Assembly (NCBI RefSeq): GCF_963681195.1
Contig: NZ_OY808997.1
Location: 1,054,001 to 1,118,000 of the forward strand
Direction of reading: 5' to 3'
Length of the DNA: 64,000 bases
From: Vibrio sp. 16
GTDB lineage: Bacteria; Pseudomonadota; Gammaproteobacteria; Enterobacterales; Vibrionaceae
Shown here piece by piece: positions 1-7,824 of this stretch (position 1 is its first letter; each line of letters opens with the position of its first letter). The translations under genes and the position numbers were made by a program. The notes under the pieces are model-generated. The model did not search any database. It was not told the origin of the DNA and saw nothing but the letters and a program-made list of their open reading frames with translations.

Positions 1-273
1 ACCGATCACAATGAACGCCGCACCGACAAGCTGAGTCAGGTCCCTAAATCGCTGCTGTTGATCCGGTGTCACGCCCGTTTCGATTGCATCAATCACATAT
101 TGGGATCTCGACAAAAAAGAGGCCAAACCTAACGCTTTCATTCCCATCTCTTCTTCCTGAGAATGCTTCACATAGATAAAGCCCGCTGCCACGAGCAATA
201 GTAGCTCGATCAATCCAGACAGCGTCATGATAATCAACATTCGCTTACGAAAGCTGATACTGCTCCATTTCAT
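1..273 (-). CDS. Sensor histidine kinase, CitA/DcuS type (N-terminal fragment)
   Basis: Only the first 91 residues lie in the window; the gene runs off the left edge. The ATG at 271-273 is preceded by a good Shine-Dalgarno (AAGGAGAG). The fragment has a short basic N-terminus, one strong membrane helix (about residues 13-35) and the opening of a periplasmic domain with the pattern SRSQYVIDAIETG ... LTQLVGAAFIVIG. That matches the sensor domain of CitA/DcuS/DpiB kinases, which sense extracellular citrate or C4-dicarboxylates and signal to a CitB/DcuR-type regulator. The kinase core and the ligand-binding residues are outside the window, so the ligand is unknown. It is divergent from the small gene at 597, and an FNR-type box lies between them. 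Confidence 0.75.
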   Translation of the reverse strand, partial: MKWSSISFRKRMLIIMTLSGLIELLLLVAAGFIYVKHSQEEEMGMKALGLASFLSRSQYVIDAIETGVTPDQQQRFRDLTQLVGAAFIVIG

Positions 274-445
274 AGCCTCTCCTTAACTCGACTATAGGCT
301 ATCACTGTTGCCGAGTCTGTCCGAGTTTGTCGTAGCGAAATTGTGAATGAAGTGTGTGTATGATTTGTTGTTTTTAGCCATTTTTATAACTAAAACGAAT
401 TAACCAGATGACACACCAAACCTACGAGCAGAAACTCATCGTTTA

Positions 446-459
446 TTGATTACGATCAA
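446..459 (+). promoter_or_regulatory. FNR-type operator (perfect palindrome)
   Basis: TTGATTACGATCAA matches the FNR consensus TTGAT-N4-ATCAA with no mismatch. Its centre (452.5) is about 62 bp upstream of the start expected for the TATAAT box at 504-509, which is the classic class I position (-61.5) for FNR/CRP-family activators. It lies in the 323-bp gap between the kinase (1-273) and the small gene at 597, so it could act in either direction. Confidence 0.6.
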
Positions 460-503
460 TCTTTTTTATGTTCATTTTTTGCGCTATTTACGCAATCCTC
501 TTG

Positions 504-509
504 TATAAT
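504..509 (+). promoter_or_regulatory. -10 element of an apparently FNR-linked promoter
   Basis: A consensus TATAAT lies here. The best -35 candidate, TTGCGC at 479-484, is poor and 19 bp away, as expected for an activator-dependent promoter. A second TATAAT at 567-572 is closer to the gene and could be an alternative. The gap otherwise shows nothing notable. Confidence 0.4.
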
Positions 510-596
510 TATTAAGCAGCGCAAACGCGCGCAACGTATTTGGCTACGCAGCAAAAAATAACACTCTATAATCGCTGCTTTTTTGAGGGAATCGAA

Positions 597-821
597 ATGA
601 AAAGGGACATATTTGGGATCTGCCTTTCACGCTCTATGCTGTCTAGTAATTTATCTGGCACTTTCACTCATGTTAGGGCTTATGCAAGATCAAATCGCGA
701 AGACGATGCGAAGGTGATGCACGCTTTCCCCCAACTATCCGGGAAAGAGATCTTGGCTAACATGGAGTCATCTAACTCGTTACTGTGGCGTGCTGAATTT
801 GCTTGTTTAGAACAAAAATAG
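597..821 (+). CDS. Small hypothetical protein (74 aa)
   Basis: I do not recognise this protein. The chosen ATG at 597 follows GAGGGA at 585-590 with 6-nt spacing; an upstream in-frame TTG at 540 would give 93 residues but has no ribosome site. The 74-residue product begins MKRDIFGICLSR, has no clear signal peptide, membrane helix or known motif, and ends FACLEQK. Support for it being a real gene comes from the promoter-like sequence and FNR box upstream and a strong terminator just downstream (858-883), which together outline a one-gene unit. It might instead be a short regulatory transcript with a chance ORF. Confidence 0.45.
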   Translation: MKRDIFGICLSRSMLSSNLSGTFTHVRAYARSNREDDAKVMHAFPQLSGKEILANMESSNSLLWRAEFACLEQK

Positions 822-857
822 TGCACTGTGAATCGCGCAAGATTCAACCTTTCGACG

Positions 858-883
858 AAGAGAAGCTCAGCTTCTCTTTTTTA
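858..883 (+). terminator. Rho-independent terminator
   Basis: The stem AGAGAAG / CTTCTCT (859-865 and 871-877) with a 5-nt loop is followed by a T tract. It closes the small gene at 597-821. Confidence 0.8.
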
Positions 884-988
884 TTGCCTGCAAATCCTAG
901 AAGCAAATGAGTCACGATAAGACTTTGCTAGATCTTCACACCCAACAGAGCTAAAGTTACTGATATCTATGTTAACTGGCTGATAAAT

Positions 989-1507
989 ATGAAAAGAATC
1001 ATTCTATTCATTGCACTTATATTTCTCCACGGCTGTACGGCAATTCCTGAGCGGGTAAAGCCCGTCTCTGATTTTGATGCCAATCGTTACCTCGGCACAT
1101 GGTATGAAATCGCTAGGCTTGACCACAGCTTTGAACGTGGGCTGACGAATGTCTCGGCAAACTATTCGTTTAACGACGATGGCACCATTAAAGTCATCAA
1201 CCGAGGTTGGAGCGAAAAAGATCAAATCTGGAATGAAGCCATCGGCAAAGCGAAGTTTGTTCAAGACGCTGATGTCGGTCATTTGAAAGTTTCCTTTTTT
1301 GGGCCGTTTTACAGCAGCTATGTCGTCTTTTATCTCGAACCGGATTACTCAACTGCGCTTGTTTCTGGCTATAACAATGAGTATTTCTGGATTCTATCTC
1401 GCAACACCACCATTCCAGATTACAAGCTGAATAAATATCTCCGCATTGCCGAACAAGCAGGGTTTAACACCGAGTCATTGATTTTTCCGTTTCGCTCGGC
1501 CGAGTGA
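989..1507 (+). CDS. blc: Outer-membrane lipoprotein lipocalin Blc
   Basis: A bacterial lipocalin of 172 residues, the usual size. The N-terminus is a lipoprotein signal (lipobox LHGC, Cys16), so the mature protein should be lipid-anchored, probably in the outer membrane. The lipocalin signature GTWYEIARLDHSFERG occurs near residues 36-51, followed by the NVSANYSF and GKAKF strands and a C-terminal helix. E. coli Blc binds lysophospholipids and fatty acids and is thought to aid membrane repair under stress; the same role here is inferred. The stop codon lies inside the 3' end of the convergent hydrolase gene (33-bp tail-to-tail overlap). Confidence 0.9.
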   Translation: MKRIILFIALIFLHGCTAIPERVKPVSDFDANRYLGTWYEIARLDHSFERGLTNVSANYSFNDDGTIKVINRGWSEKDQIWNEAIGKAKFVQDADVGHLKVSFFGPFYSSYVVFYLEPDYSTALVSGYNNEYFWILSRNTTIPDYKLNKYLRIAEQAGFNTESLIFPFRSAE

Positions 1508-2263
1508 CCAAAGTGCGGTGAATAAACTTCTCAATTGAATTTTAGTGACGCGCCAATGCGTGGACGGCGTGCGAGGGGTGGTTTCGATCAGGTATCGATA
1601 GGTTTCCTTATCAAAAGTCACCTCCCCTCCATGCGCTGCCAGTAGACGCTTCGGAGCCATTTCAAATACCCTTTTTACTGAAGCTCGGTACTGATTCGGG
1701 TGGAATATCGGAAAGGGAGAGATCAAACGCTGCTTAACTTCAACAATTAGATCCGCCACATAAAGCAGGTCTTGTTCGCGGTGGTATAGTGACAAGTCTC
1801 TATCGGTGTGACCTGGTGTTTCAATTACCCGCCAATCTTCAAATCCGGGTATAACATCGCCCTCTCTAACCCTTACCTGAGGATGTAAATGGCGACTATA
1901 CCAAAGGTTTCTCTTCGGCTGATTCTTGCGCTTAGCCACCCACATGGCCAATGCAATATCCGTTAGGTGCATAATGAAACCATCTGGCCCCGAGTACCAC
2001 TGATTAGGGCGGTCCGCCGACACCAATGTACACCCCGTGCGCGCCCGCAGTAAATTGGCTCCACCAGCATGGTCAGGGTGCATATGGGTAATCACCACGA
2101 CTTGTAGATCGGTGATTGGTCTTTTTAACTTCAGGGTGACGAACTGCGTTATATCATCAACATCCGCTCGGCTTGCACCATCGAGCAGCATCAATTTATC
2201 GGGATATTCGGCTATATACAGAGTTTGTATATAGCCTTTGAGAGTGTGGAGTATCATTCGCAA
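1475..2263 (-). CDS. MBL-fold metallo-hydrolase
   Basis: A metallo-beta-lactamase-fold hydrolase of 262 residues. The metal motif THMHPDHAGG (HxHxDH), a later GHTDRDLS histidine, the aspartate in LLYVADLI and a C-terminal AAHGGE histidine give a full set for a dinuclear zinc or iron site. There is no signal peptide, so it is probably cytoplasmic. The family covers thioesterases, lactonases and glyoxalase-like enzymes; nothing here fixes the substrate. It is convergent with blc and its last 11 codons overlap the blc 3' end. The start region ATGAGAATG offers two adjacent in-frame ATGs. Confidence 0.8.
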   Translation of the reverse strand: MRMILHTLKGYIQTLYIAEYPDKLMLLDGASRADVDDITQFVTLKLKRPITDLQVVVITHMHPDHAGGANLLRARTGCTLVSADRPNQWYSGPDGFIMHLTDIALAMWVAKRKNQPKRNLWYSRHLHPQVRVREGDVIPGFEDWRVIETPGHTDRDLSLYHREQDLLYVADLIVEVKQRLISPFPIFHPNQYRASVKRVFEMAPKRLLAAHGGEVTFDKETYRYLIETTPRTPSTHWRVTKIQLRSLFTALWSLGRAKRKNQ

Positions 2264-2344
2264 TTATTAACAAGTTATTTACACTTGTTAATTTAGCGAG
2301 TCCTCAAGAAATGGAAAGAGCAAAAACTCTAAGGTGTGAATTTG

Positions 2345-3301
2345 CTACGACTTTAGAAGCCCCGTTTTTTCGGCAACTTCAGCCACAACGGCATCCAAGT
2401 TTTGCGCTATTTGTTTCAATGTCTGCTGTTCTTCTTCGGTAAATGGATGGCTCAGAACAGATTCCGCCCCATTCTTACCAACCACGGTTGGTAGGCTTAG
2501 AACAACATCATTAATACCATACTGCCCATCAAGAAGAGTCGCCACAGGCAATACTGAGCGTTCGTTAATCATTATCGCTTGGATAATTCTAAACACACTG
2601 GCAGCAATACCATGAGTGGTATTTTGTTTACGCTTAAATATCTCATAGCCAGCTTGCTTTACAGACTCTAATAACTCGTCCGCACAGATTCGGTCGATAT
2701 GGTGAGTATCACAATAGTAGTCTGCAGGCTGCCCAGCGATTGAAATCAAACTTTTGGGCGTGAAGCAGTTGCTCCCATGCTCACCCAACACATAGCCAAA
2801 CACGTTTTTAGGGTCTAAGTTGACTCGGTTTGCCACTATGGTCATCAGACGCGCAGTATCAATCACACAACCGCTACTGATCACTTTAGAGCGAGGAAAC
2901 TTGGTATTTGTCGCGATAAAATGCGCCACAATATCGCAAGGGTTCGATACGACGATCAAAATGGCGTTTGGCGCAACTCGCTCAACTTCTTTGGCAATTT
3001 CAACACCAATTCGGCTATTGACCTCAGCCAAATCGATTCGAGTCTGACCCTGTTGGATTTGTGCGCCTGCGGTAATCACCACAATGTCCGCGCCAATCAG
3101 GTTCAAATAATCATCGGTTGGCACTAAGTGAGTATTCTTTGAAAACGTTAGTGCTGCGGTGTGGCGAAAATCGAACACTTCACCTTCGGCACGTTCAAGA
3201 TTTTTATCAAGCAATACCAGCTCACTCACACTGCCTATCGTCAGGAGGTAGTTGCACACCCCCACCCCAACGGCACCAGCACCAATTACTCCAATTTTCA
3301 T
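2345..3301 (-). CDS. ldh: L-lactate dehydrogenase
   Basis: An NAD-dependent 2-hydroxyacid dehydrogenase of the LDH/MDH superfamily, 318 residues, interconverting pyruvate and L-lactate in the cytoplasm. The Rossmann glycine motif GAGAVG is at the N-terminus, TAGAQIQQGQTR is the mobile-loop region, VSNPCD follows, and GEHGSN carries the catalytic histidine. The residue after TAGA is Gln, the lactate-specific choice; malate dehydrogenases have Arg there. A ribosome site (AGGGATG) precedes the ATG. It looks monocistronic. The role is presumably fermentative NADH recycling. Confidence 0.88.
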   Translation of the reverse strand: MKIGVIGAGAVGVGVCNYLLTIGSVSELVLLDKNLERAEGEVFDFRHTAALTFSKNTHLVPTDDYLNLIGADIVVITAGAQIQQGQTRIDLAEVNSRIGVEIAKEVERVAPNAILIVVSNPCDIVAHFIATNTKFPRSKVISSGCVIDTARLMTIVANRVNLDPKNVFGYVLGEHGSNCFTPKSLISIAGQPADYYCDTHHIDRICADELLESVKQAGYEIFKRKQNTTHGIAASVFRIIQAIMINERSVLPVATLLDGQYGINDVVLSLPTVVGKNGAESVLSHPFTEEEQQTLKQIAQNLDAVVAEVAEKTGLLKS

Positions 3302-3415
3302 GTGTTCATCCCTGTGTTTCTTACGACAAATTGCTAATAATCACATCAATTATAGCAATTTAATTTTACCTTCTAAATAAGTAATGAAGGATCTCACTAG
3401 AAACCTAGACTATTG

Positions 3416-4294
3416 CTAGCGGCGAACTCTGAAAAGCCTGCCATCGGTGCGATAAAATAGAAGAGCAAATAAGATCAAGCTGCACCCAATCAGTTTGTTG
3501 GTTGAAAGTTGCTCGCCGTACCAGAGGATACTTAATATCACCGTCCAAATGGGTTCTAACAACATGATGAGCGCCGCGTTGCCTGGGTTACATCCCTTCT
3601 GGCCAAGTGTCTGCATCACGTATCTTAGACTGGTGGCCAGAACCGCGCTGGCTGCAAACCACCCCCAGATTGACGAATCGACACTGACTGGCGGCTCCTC
3701 AAGCAGAAGTGACATCACCAAGGCAATCAAGCCCGTCACAAATAGCTGTATACACGTAAGCAGTAAGATTGGAAGCTTTTGCGCTAGCTTGCTATTAATA
3801 TTGAAATGAAGTGCTAACAAACACGCATTGGCAAGAAACCAAATTTGCCCGGGCGAGCTATTCCAGCCTCCTTGCAACGAAAGAAACGCCAATCCAGCGA
3901 TGGCAATTGGCATCGCAAACCAAAATGCACGCTTTGGCCGCTCTTTAAACAGTGCCCAAGCCACAATTGGCACAATGATCATCGACAAACTGACAATAAA
4001 CGCCCCTTCTCCAAGGGTTTCGCTTATAGAGATAGCGTGGACCCAAGCCAAAAGTGCCAGAGCGAGAATACCGCCCCCACCAATGGCTTGTGCTAGCTGA
4101 ACGCGACTCAAGCGTCGAAATGCCCGAAAACACAATGGCAGTAAACAAACCGAAGCAACCAAAAAGCGAAGACCTATAAAACCGAAAGGCGGTAAGCCTT
4201 GAATGGTTTCTTTGGAAAATATCCAGCCCAGACCTGCCAACATCGTTGTGGCAATAAGTATCCAAGCAGCTTTACGTTCAGCGTTCAAAATCAA
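3416..4294 (-). CDS. DMT/EamA-family transporter
   Basis: An inner-membrane permease of 292 residues with about ten hydrophobic helices in two EamA halves, the layout of the drug/metabolite transporter superfamily. Such proteins export amino acids, nucleobases or small metabolites; the substrate cannot be told from the sequence. There is a conserved-looking Gly/Pro-rich helix pair (GWIFSKETIQGLPPFGFIGL) in the first half and a LLEPIWTVILS helix in the second, typical of the repeat. It stands alone between ldh (same strand) and the divergent phosphodiesterase gene at 4411. Confidence 0.85.
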   Translation of the reverse strand: MILNAERKAAWILIATTMLAGLGWIFSKETIQGLPPFGFIGLRFLVASVCLLPLCFRAFRRLSRVQLAQAIGGGGILALALLAWVHAISISETLGEGAFIVSLSMIIVPIVAWALFKERPKRAFWFAMPIAIAGLAFLSLQGGWNSSPGQIWFLANACLLALHFNINSKLAQKLPILLLTCIQLFVTGLIALVMSLLLEEPPVSVDSSIWGWFAASAVLATSLRYVMQTLGQKGCNPGNAALIMLLEPIWTVILSILWYGEQLSTNKLIGCSLILFALLFYRTDGRLFRVRR

Positions 4295-4410
4295 ATCTCT
4301 TCGTTATTTTTTATTGTTTTGTTGTTTGGCGATAGTCTCAGATTTTTGTAGTGACAACCACTCTTTAGCGCTAATCTAACCGCTCATTATTTTTTGATTG
4401 TGTTAAGCAA

Positions 4411-5115
4411 ATGAATATAGTCGGACACCGAGGCATTGCCGGTCATTACCCTGAAAACACCCGAGTGAGTATTGAAGCTGCGATAGAGCTCGGCCTCAAC
4501 TGGATAGAAGTCGATATCCAACCAAGCAAAGATGATGTTCTTGTGGTTTGCCATGATCACACAGTTGATCGATGCAGTAATGGGAAAGGTCGAGTTGATA
4601 CACTGACCTTAAGCGAACTACGCCAGCTTAATTTTGCCCATCGTTATCCTGAATGTTCTCCGCAAACAATATTGACCTTGAGTGAGTTGCTCGACATTGC
4701 CAATCGGCACCGCATCAAGTTAAACCTTGAAGTGAAAATCGATCACCATGACCCTGAACACGTTGTCGACCTCCTTGCGCACACCCTCAAAGGCATTGAG
4801 CTGCCAAAAGAGGCGATTCTGTTTTCGAGTTTTAACCACGATGTCGTTCGCCAGCTTAGAAAGCAGTTTCCCACCCACGCCATTGCCGTTTTGTCAGAAA
4901 GATTGAAGAGAAAAGATCGACTTCTTCTAGAAGAGGTTCAAGCCGTTGGTTGCAATCTCAACCACCTCTGGACAAGCAAACAACAGATTTCATCTCTGCA
5001 AAAGCTCGGCTATAAAGTCTGGTGCTACACAGTAAACAACCCAAATCGCTTAAAGCGCCTTAGCAATCTAGATGGTATTTTTAGTGATTATCCTGAGCGC
5101 TTTTTTAACCCCTAG
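4411..5115 (+). CDS. Glycerophosphodiester phosphodiesterase
   Basis: A cytoplasmic GDPD-family enzyme of 234 residues (no signal peptide), resembling UgpQ. It should hydrolyse glycerophosphodiesters to glycerol-3-phosphate and an alcohol. The N-terminal motif GHRGIAGHYPENT with HRG and ENT is the family signature, and EVDIQPSKD and VCHDHTVDR provide the metal-binding Glu/Asp and the second catalytic His. The C-terminal GIFSDYPE matches the end of the TIM-barrel. There is no transporter next to it, so it may recycle internal phospholipid headgroups. Confidence 0.87.
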   Translation: MNIVGHRGIAGHYPENTRVSIEAAIELGLNWIEVDIQPSKDDVLVVCHDHTVDRCSNGKGRVDTLTLSELRQLNFAHRYPECSPQTILTLSELLDIANRHRIKLNLEVKIDHHDPEHVVDLLAHTLKGIELPKEAILFSSFNHDVVRQLRKQFPTHAIAVLSERLKRKDRLLLEEVQAVGCNLNHLWTSKQQISSLQKLGYKVWCYTVNNPNRLKRLSNLDGIFSDYPERFFNP

Positions 5116-5444
5116 AAAGCGCGAAATTAGAACCAGTCGAAATTAGCGCCCCAAACCACAAAGCCTCAGCATGAAGATGACAAGATACCAAGCTGGTTCA
5201 GAATATCTTGACACTTAGGGGCCATTTCCAACAAACAACCTCTCTGGCTTTATACAGTACTTTCTCCACAGTACTGTATAAAGCCATGTGCGTTCACTCA
5301 CAGTTTCTCATACTTAGATCACTTGCAAGAAAACAAAGGTAATCATTTAAATTCAACAACTTAACTTTTATTCTCGCTCAAGAGCTTCTATTTTTCGATT
5401 AAAAAGACAACAAAAAGTCTTGATCACTTCCAGCAAACAAACTA
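5116..5444. other. Intergenic region upstream of the sulA-like gene
   Basis: This gap holds no credible gene. It contains a 16-bp perfect inverted repeat (annotated separately) and AT-rich sequence leading into the LexA-controlled promoter. Confidence 0.5.
5246..5285. repeat. Perfect 16-bp inverted repeat with 8-bp spacer
   Basis: The arms GGCTTTATACAGTACT (5246-5261) and AGTACTGTATAAAGCC (5270-5285) are exact reverse complements around TTCTCCAC. No T tract follows on either side, so it does not look like an ordinary terminator. It could be a cruciform, an operator for a dimeric regulator, or the remnant of a mobile or hairpin repeat. It lies about 130 bp downstream of the phosphodiesterase gene and 160 bp upstream of the LexA box. 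Confidence 0.8.
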
Positions 5445-5460
5445 CTGTATACACATACAG
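5445..5460 (+). promoter_or_regulatory. LexA (SOS) operator
   Basis: CTGTATACACATACAG fits CTGT-N8-ACAG with an AT-rich alternating core, the LexA box of gammaproteobacteria. It ends 21 bp before the start codon of the SulA-like gene, the right place to block its promoter. Confidence 0.9.
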
Positions 5461-5481
5461 CATGTATGAAAGGACAGTATT

Positions 5482-5877
5482 ATGATTCAGTTTCAACCAA
5501 CAAGTCGCTCGGTTTCTAAATTCAATGTTCTCGCTCAACCTACCCAGCCGATGAACATCGATGACACCGTTCTTTACCGCTTAGCGAGCCTATCGCACCA
5601 AAAGCAATGGATTTTGTTTACTGCTGAATGTCCACGTCCCGACTACGAACAGTTCGCTTCATACAATGTCAGCTGTAAAAAGATCATCCAGATGAGAGCA
5701 TCTCAAACTCAGTCAGAGGTAGAGATTGTGACCAAAGCCATTCAGTCGGGTAACGCAAGTGCCGTTGTCGCGTCCAACCAAATTTCAGAATTAGATCAAG
5801 CGTTACTTACTGACCTCGCTAACCAATTCCAGTGTGCGGTCTTTTTTGTTGAGGGCAGATCATTCCAGTACCACTAA
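5482..5877 (+). CDS. sulA: SulA-like cell division inhibitor
   Basis: A small cytoplasmic protein of 131 residues in the SulA family, which binds FtsZ and blocks Z-ring formation during the SOS response. The central segments KQWILFTAECPRPDYEQF and ASYNVSCKKIIQMRAS, and the following VEIVTKAIQSGNASAVVAS, correspond to the core SulA fold (a RecA-like fold without the nucleotide site). The N-terminus is shorter than in E. coli SulA (169 residues). The LexA box directly upstream supports the call strongly. The start ATG follows AAGGA at a normal distance. It is not next to lexA, and forms a single-gene unit closed by a terminator. Confidence 0.85.
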   Translation: MIQFQPTSRSVSKFNVLAQPTQPMNIDDTVLYRLASLSHQKQWILFTAECPRPDYEQFASYNVSCKKIIQMRASQTQSEVEIVTKAIQSGNASAVVASNQISELDQALLTDLANQFQCAVFFVEGRSFQYH

Positions 5878-5903
5878 TAAGCTCAACATTTACACTGTCT
5901 TTG

Positions 5904-5932
5904 TCCCCTCCCTTTGTGAGGGGCTTTTTCTT
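5904..5932 (+). terminator. Terminator of the sulA-like gene
   Basis: The stem CCCCTC / GAGGGG is followed by CTTTTTCTTTTT. Confidence 0.8.
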
Positions 5933-5965
5933 TTTATCACATCGCCATTGCGCCGTTAAAAAATT

Positions 5966-5981
5966 AAGCAAACGTTTGCTT
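5966..5981 (+). promoter_or_regulatory. PurR operator
   Basis: AAGCAAACGTTTGCTT is a perfect palindrome matching the PurR consensus ACGCAAACGTTTGCGT except at the two outer pairs. It sits about 100 bp upstream of purC, near a TATTAT box at 6010-6015, so purine-dependent repression of purC is likely. Confidence 0.85.
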
Positions 5982-6078
5982 TTTATCTGGAAGCCTCGCT
6001 AAGTTCTGGTATTATGCACTGCAAATCGAAAGCAAATTACGTCTTTCACCCATTTTTGACAAAGATAGGAATGTCTAA

Positions 6079-7182
6079 ATGAGTCTCGCCGATCAAGTTC
6101 TCGCCGTAAATGACGATCTTCCAATTCGCACAAATAAGCCAGTTCATAGCGGAAAAGTACGCTCTGTATATTGGTTAACTGAAGAAGACAGCCAACGCCT
6201 TATTCAAGAAAAAGGCTACGATGTTGCCCCTGATGCGCCTTTAGCCATCATGGTTATCAGTGACCGCATATCGGCGTTTGACTGCATTTGGCATGCAGAG
6301 GGTGGATTGCAAGGTGTCCCAGGAAAAGGCGCTGCCTTGAATGCGATCTCTAATCACTGGTTTAGCCTATTTAAAGAAAATGGACTCGCCGATAGTCACA
6401 TTCTTGATATCCCTCATCCGCTAGTTTGGATCGTTCAAAAAGCCAAACCAATTATGATCGAAGCGATTTGTCGCAAATACATCACGGGCTCGATGTGGCG
6501 TGCCTATGAAAAGGGTGAGCGTGAGTTCTGTGGCATTGAACTTCCAGAGGGACTCGAGCGCGATAAAGCACTCCCTGACTTGCTGATGACTCCTTCAACC
6601 AAAGGCATTCTTAAAGGTATCCCAGACGTTCCAGAAGCCGATGATGTCAACATCACTCGTAAAAATATCGAAGACAACTTTGCTGCCTTCAACTTTTCCA
6701 AACCAGAGGATATAGCACTCTACGAGAAGTTGCTCCGCGAAGGGTTTGGCGTCATCAGTGATGCACTGGCCAAAGTGGACCAAATCTTTGTCGATACAAA
6801 ATTTGAGTTTGGCTACGTTCACGATGCTGCAGGCAACGAAAAACTGATCTACATGGATGAAGTCGGTACGCCAGATTCATCCCGTATTTGGGATGAAAAG
6901 GAGTATCAAGCCGGTAATATTGTCGAGAATTCAAAAGAAGGATTCAGACAATTTTTGCTTAACCACTTCCCTGAACCAGATATCCTTCTTAACAAAGAAC
7001 GTATGCCTGAACGTGAAGCACTGGCGCGCGAAAACGCATTGCCTCTTGAAGCGCTTATGGATATTTCCCGCACATACACAGGGATCGCAGAAAAGATTAC
7101 AGGTCGCCCAATTGAGCTAAGTGATAATCCAAAGCAAGAGATTATCGATGTCCTTGGATCTCAGTATGGTCTGATTGACTGA
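6079..7182 (+). CDS. purC: Phosphoribosylaminoimidazole-succinocarboxamide synthase PurC
   Basis: SAICAR synthase, joining CAIR and aspartate with ATP in purine synthesis. At 367 residues it is of the longer type found in Vibrio and relatives, rather than the 237-residue E. coli type. Visible motifs are SGKVRSVYW near the N-terminus (nucleotide loop), [29 protein letters not shown] (substrate site) and [14 protein letters not shown]. The C-terminal roughly 60 residues are the family extension. It is monocistronic, with a PurR box upstream and a strong terminator downstream. Confidence 0.95.
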   Translation: MSLADQVLAVNDDLPIRTNKPVHSGKVRSVYWLTEEDSQRLIQEKGYDVAPDAPLAIMVISDRISAFDCIWHAEGGLQGVPGKGAALNAISNHWFSLFKENGLADSHILDIPHPLVWIVQKAKPIMIEAICRKYITGSMWRAYEKGEREFCGIELPEGLERDKALPDLLMTPSTKGILKGIPDVPEADDVNITRKNIEDNFAAFNFSKPEDIALYEKLLREGFGVISDALAKVDQIFVDTKFEFGYVHDAAGNEKLIYMDEVGTPDSSRIWDEKEYQAGNIVENSKEGFRQFLLNHFPEPDILLNKERMPEREALARENALPLEALMDISRTYTGIAEKITGRPIELSDNPKQEIIDVLGSQYGLID

Positions 7183-7191
7183 TACCTATAA

Positions 7192-7223
7192 ACACAACGC
7201 CCCATATTTGGGGCGTTGTGTTT
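7192..7223 (+). terminator. Terminator of purC
   Basis: The long GC-rich stem ACACAACGCCCC / GGGGCGTTGTGT around ATATTT is perfect over 12 bp. Only a short T run follows. It may also serve the convergent EF-hand gene. Confidence 0.75.
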
Positions 7224-7230
7224 AATACGA

Positions 7231-7665
7231 TTATTTATCTTTTCCACCACCATTGCCGCGATCGCTGTTTTTTCCTCTGTCGCTGCGGTCGGGCTTTTCC
7301 TTTTTCTCTTTACGATTGGCGTTGGACTTTTGCTTTTTGTTATCAAGCAATGCGCCTGTGCCATTACCTGGGTTTGAGTATTTTGCGTGAGCCGCTAACT
7401 CTTCTTCGCTGACAAAACCATCTTTGTCTTTATCAAACGAAGCGAAGGCACTTAATGAGCTCTCTTCCTCTTCTTCACCGTCGTCCATCGTTGAGCGAAA
7501 CGCATCAAACTCTTCTTTCGACACGACCCCGTCTTTATCCTCGTCCATGACTTGAAAATCTGGAGCAACCTTCACCTTGGTCGCTTCATCCATATCGTCC
7601 TCATCAGCCAACACTGGATTAACCACCAACAACAAACCAATGGTCAATAAACTTTGTACCTTCAT
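7231..7665 (-). CDS. Exported EF-hand calcium-binding protein
   Basis: A 144-residue protein with a cleavable signal peptide (about residues 1-20, ...NPVLA) and two EF-hand loops: DEDKDGVVSKEEF near residues 41-53 and DKDKDGFVSEEEL near 78-90. Both keep the DxDxDG ... E ligands, so calcium binding is expected. An acidic stretch separates them and a basic, low-complexity tail rich in Lys, Asn, Gly and Asp ends the protein. It should be periplasmic; its partner is unknown. The start has an excellent ribosome site (AGGAGG). Confidence 0.8.
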   Translation of the reverse strand: MKVQSLLTIGLLLVVNPVLADEDDMDEATKVKVAPDFQVMDEDKDGVVSKEEFDAFRSTMDDGEEEEESSLSAFASFDKDKDGFVSEEELAAHAKYSNPGNGTGALLDNKKQKSNANRKEKKEKPDRSDRGKNSDRGNGGGKDK

Positions 7666-7824
7666 GTTTTCCTCCTAGTCCAACACGATCTAACTATTAA
7701 GCAATAAATTAATAGCCATTGTTACTCTAGTATAGAAGCGGAATAGCACTTCCACACAACGAGCACTTTGCAAAGCAGTCAACGCGGATATAATGCAGTA
7801 GAAACTGACCAACAATGTTACGCC

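Noticed and set aside
540..596. Extension of the small 597-821 gene to the TTG at 540
   Set aside because: No ribosome site precedes 540, while GAGGGA is correctly spaced for the ATG at 597.
5246..5285. Reading the inverted repeat as a LexA box or a terminator
   Set aside because: The half-sites face outward and no CTGT-N8-ACAG is formed; there is no T tract.
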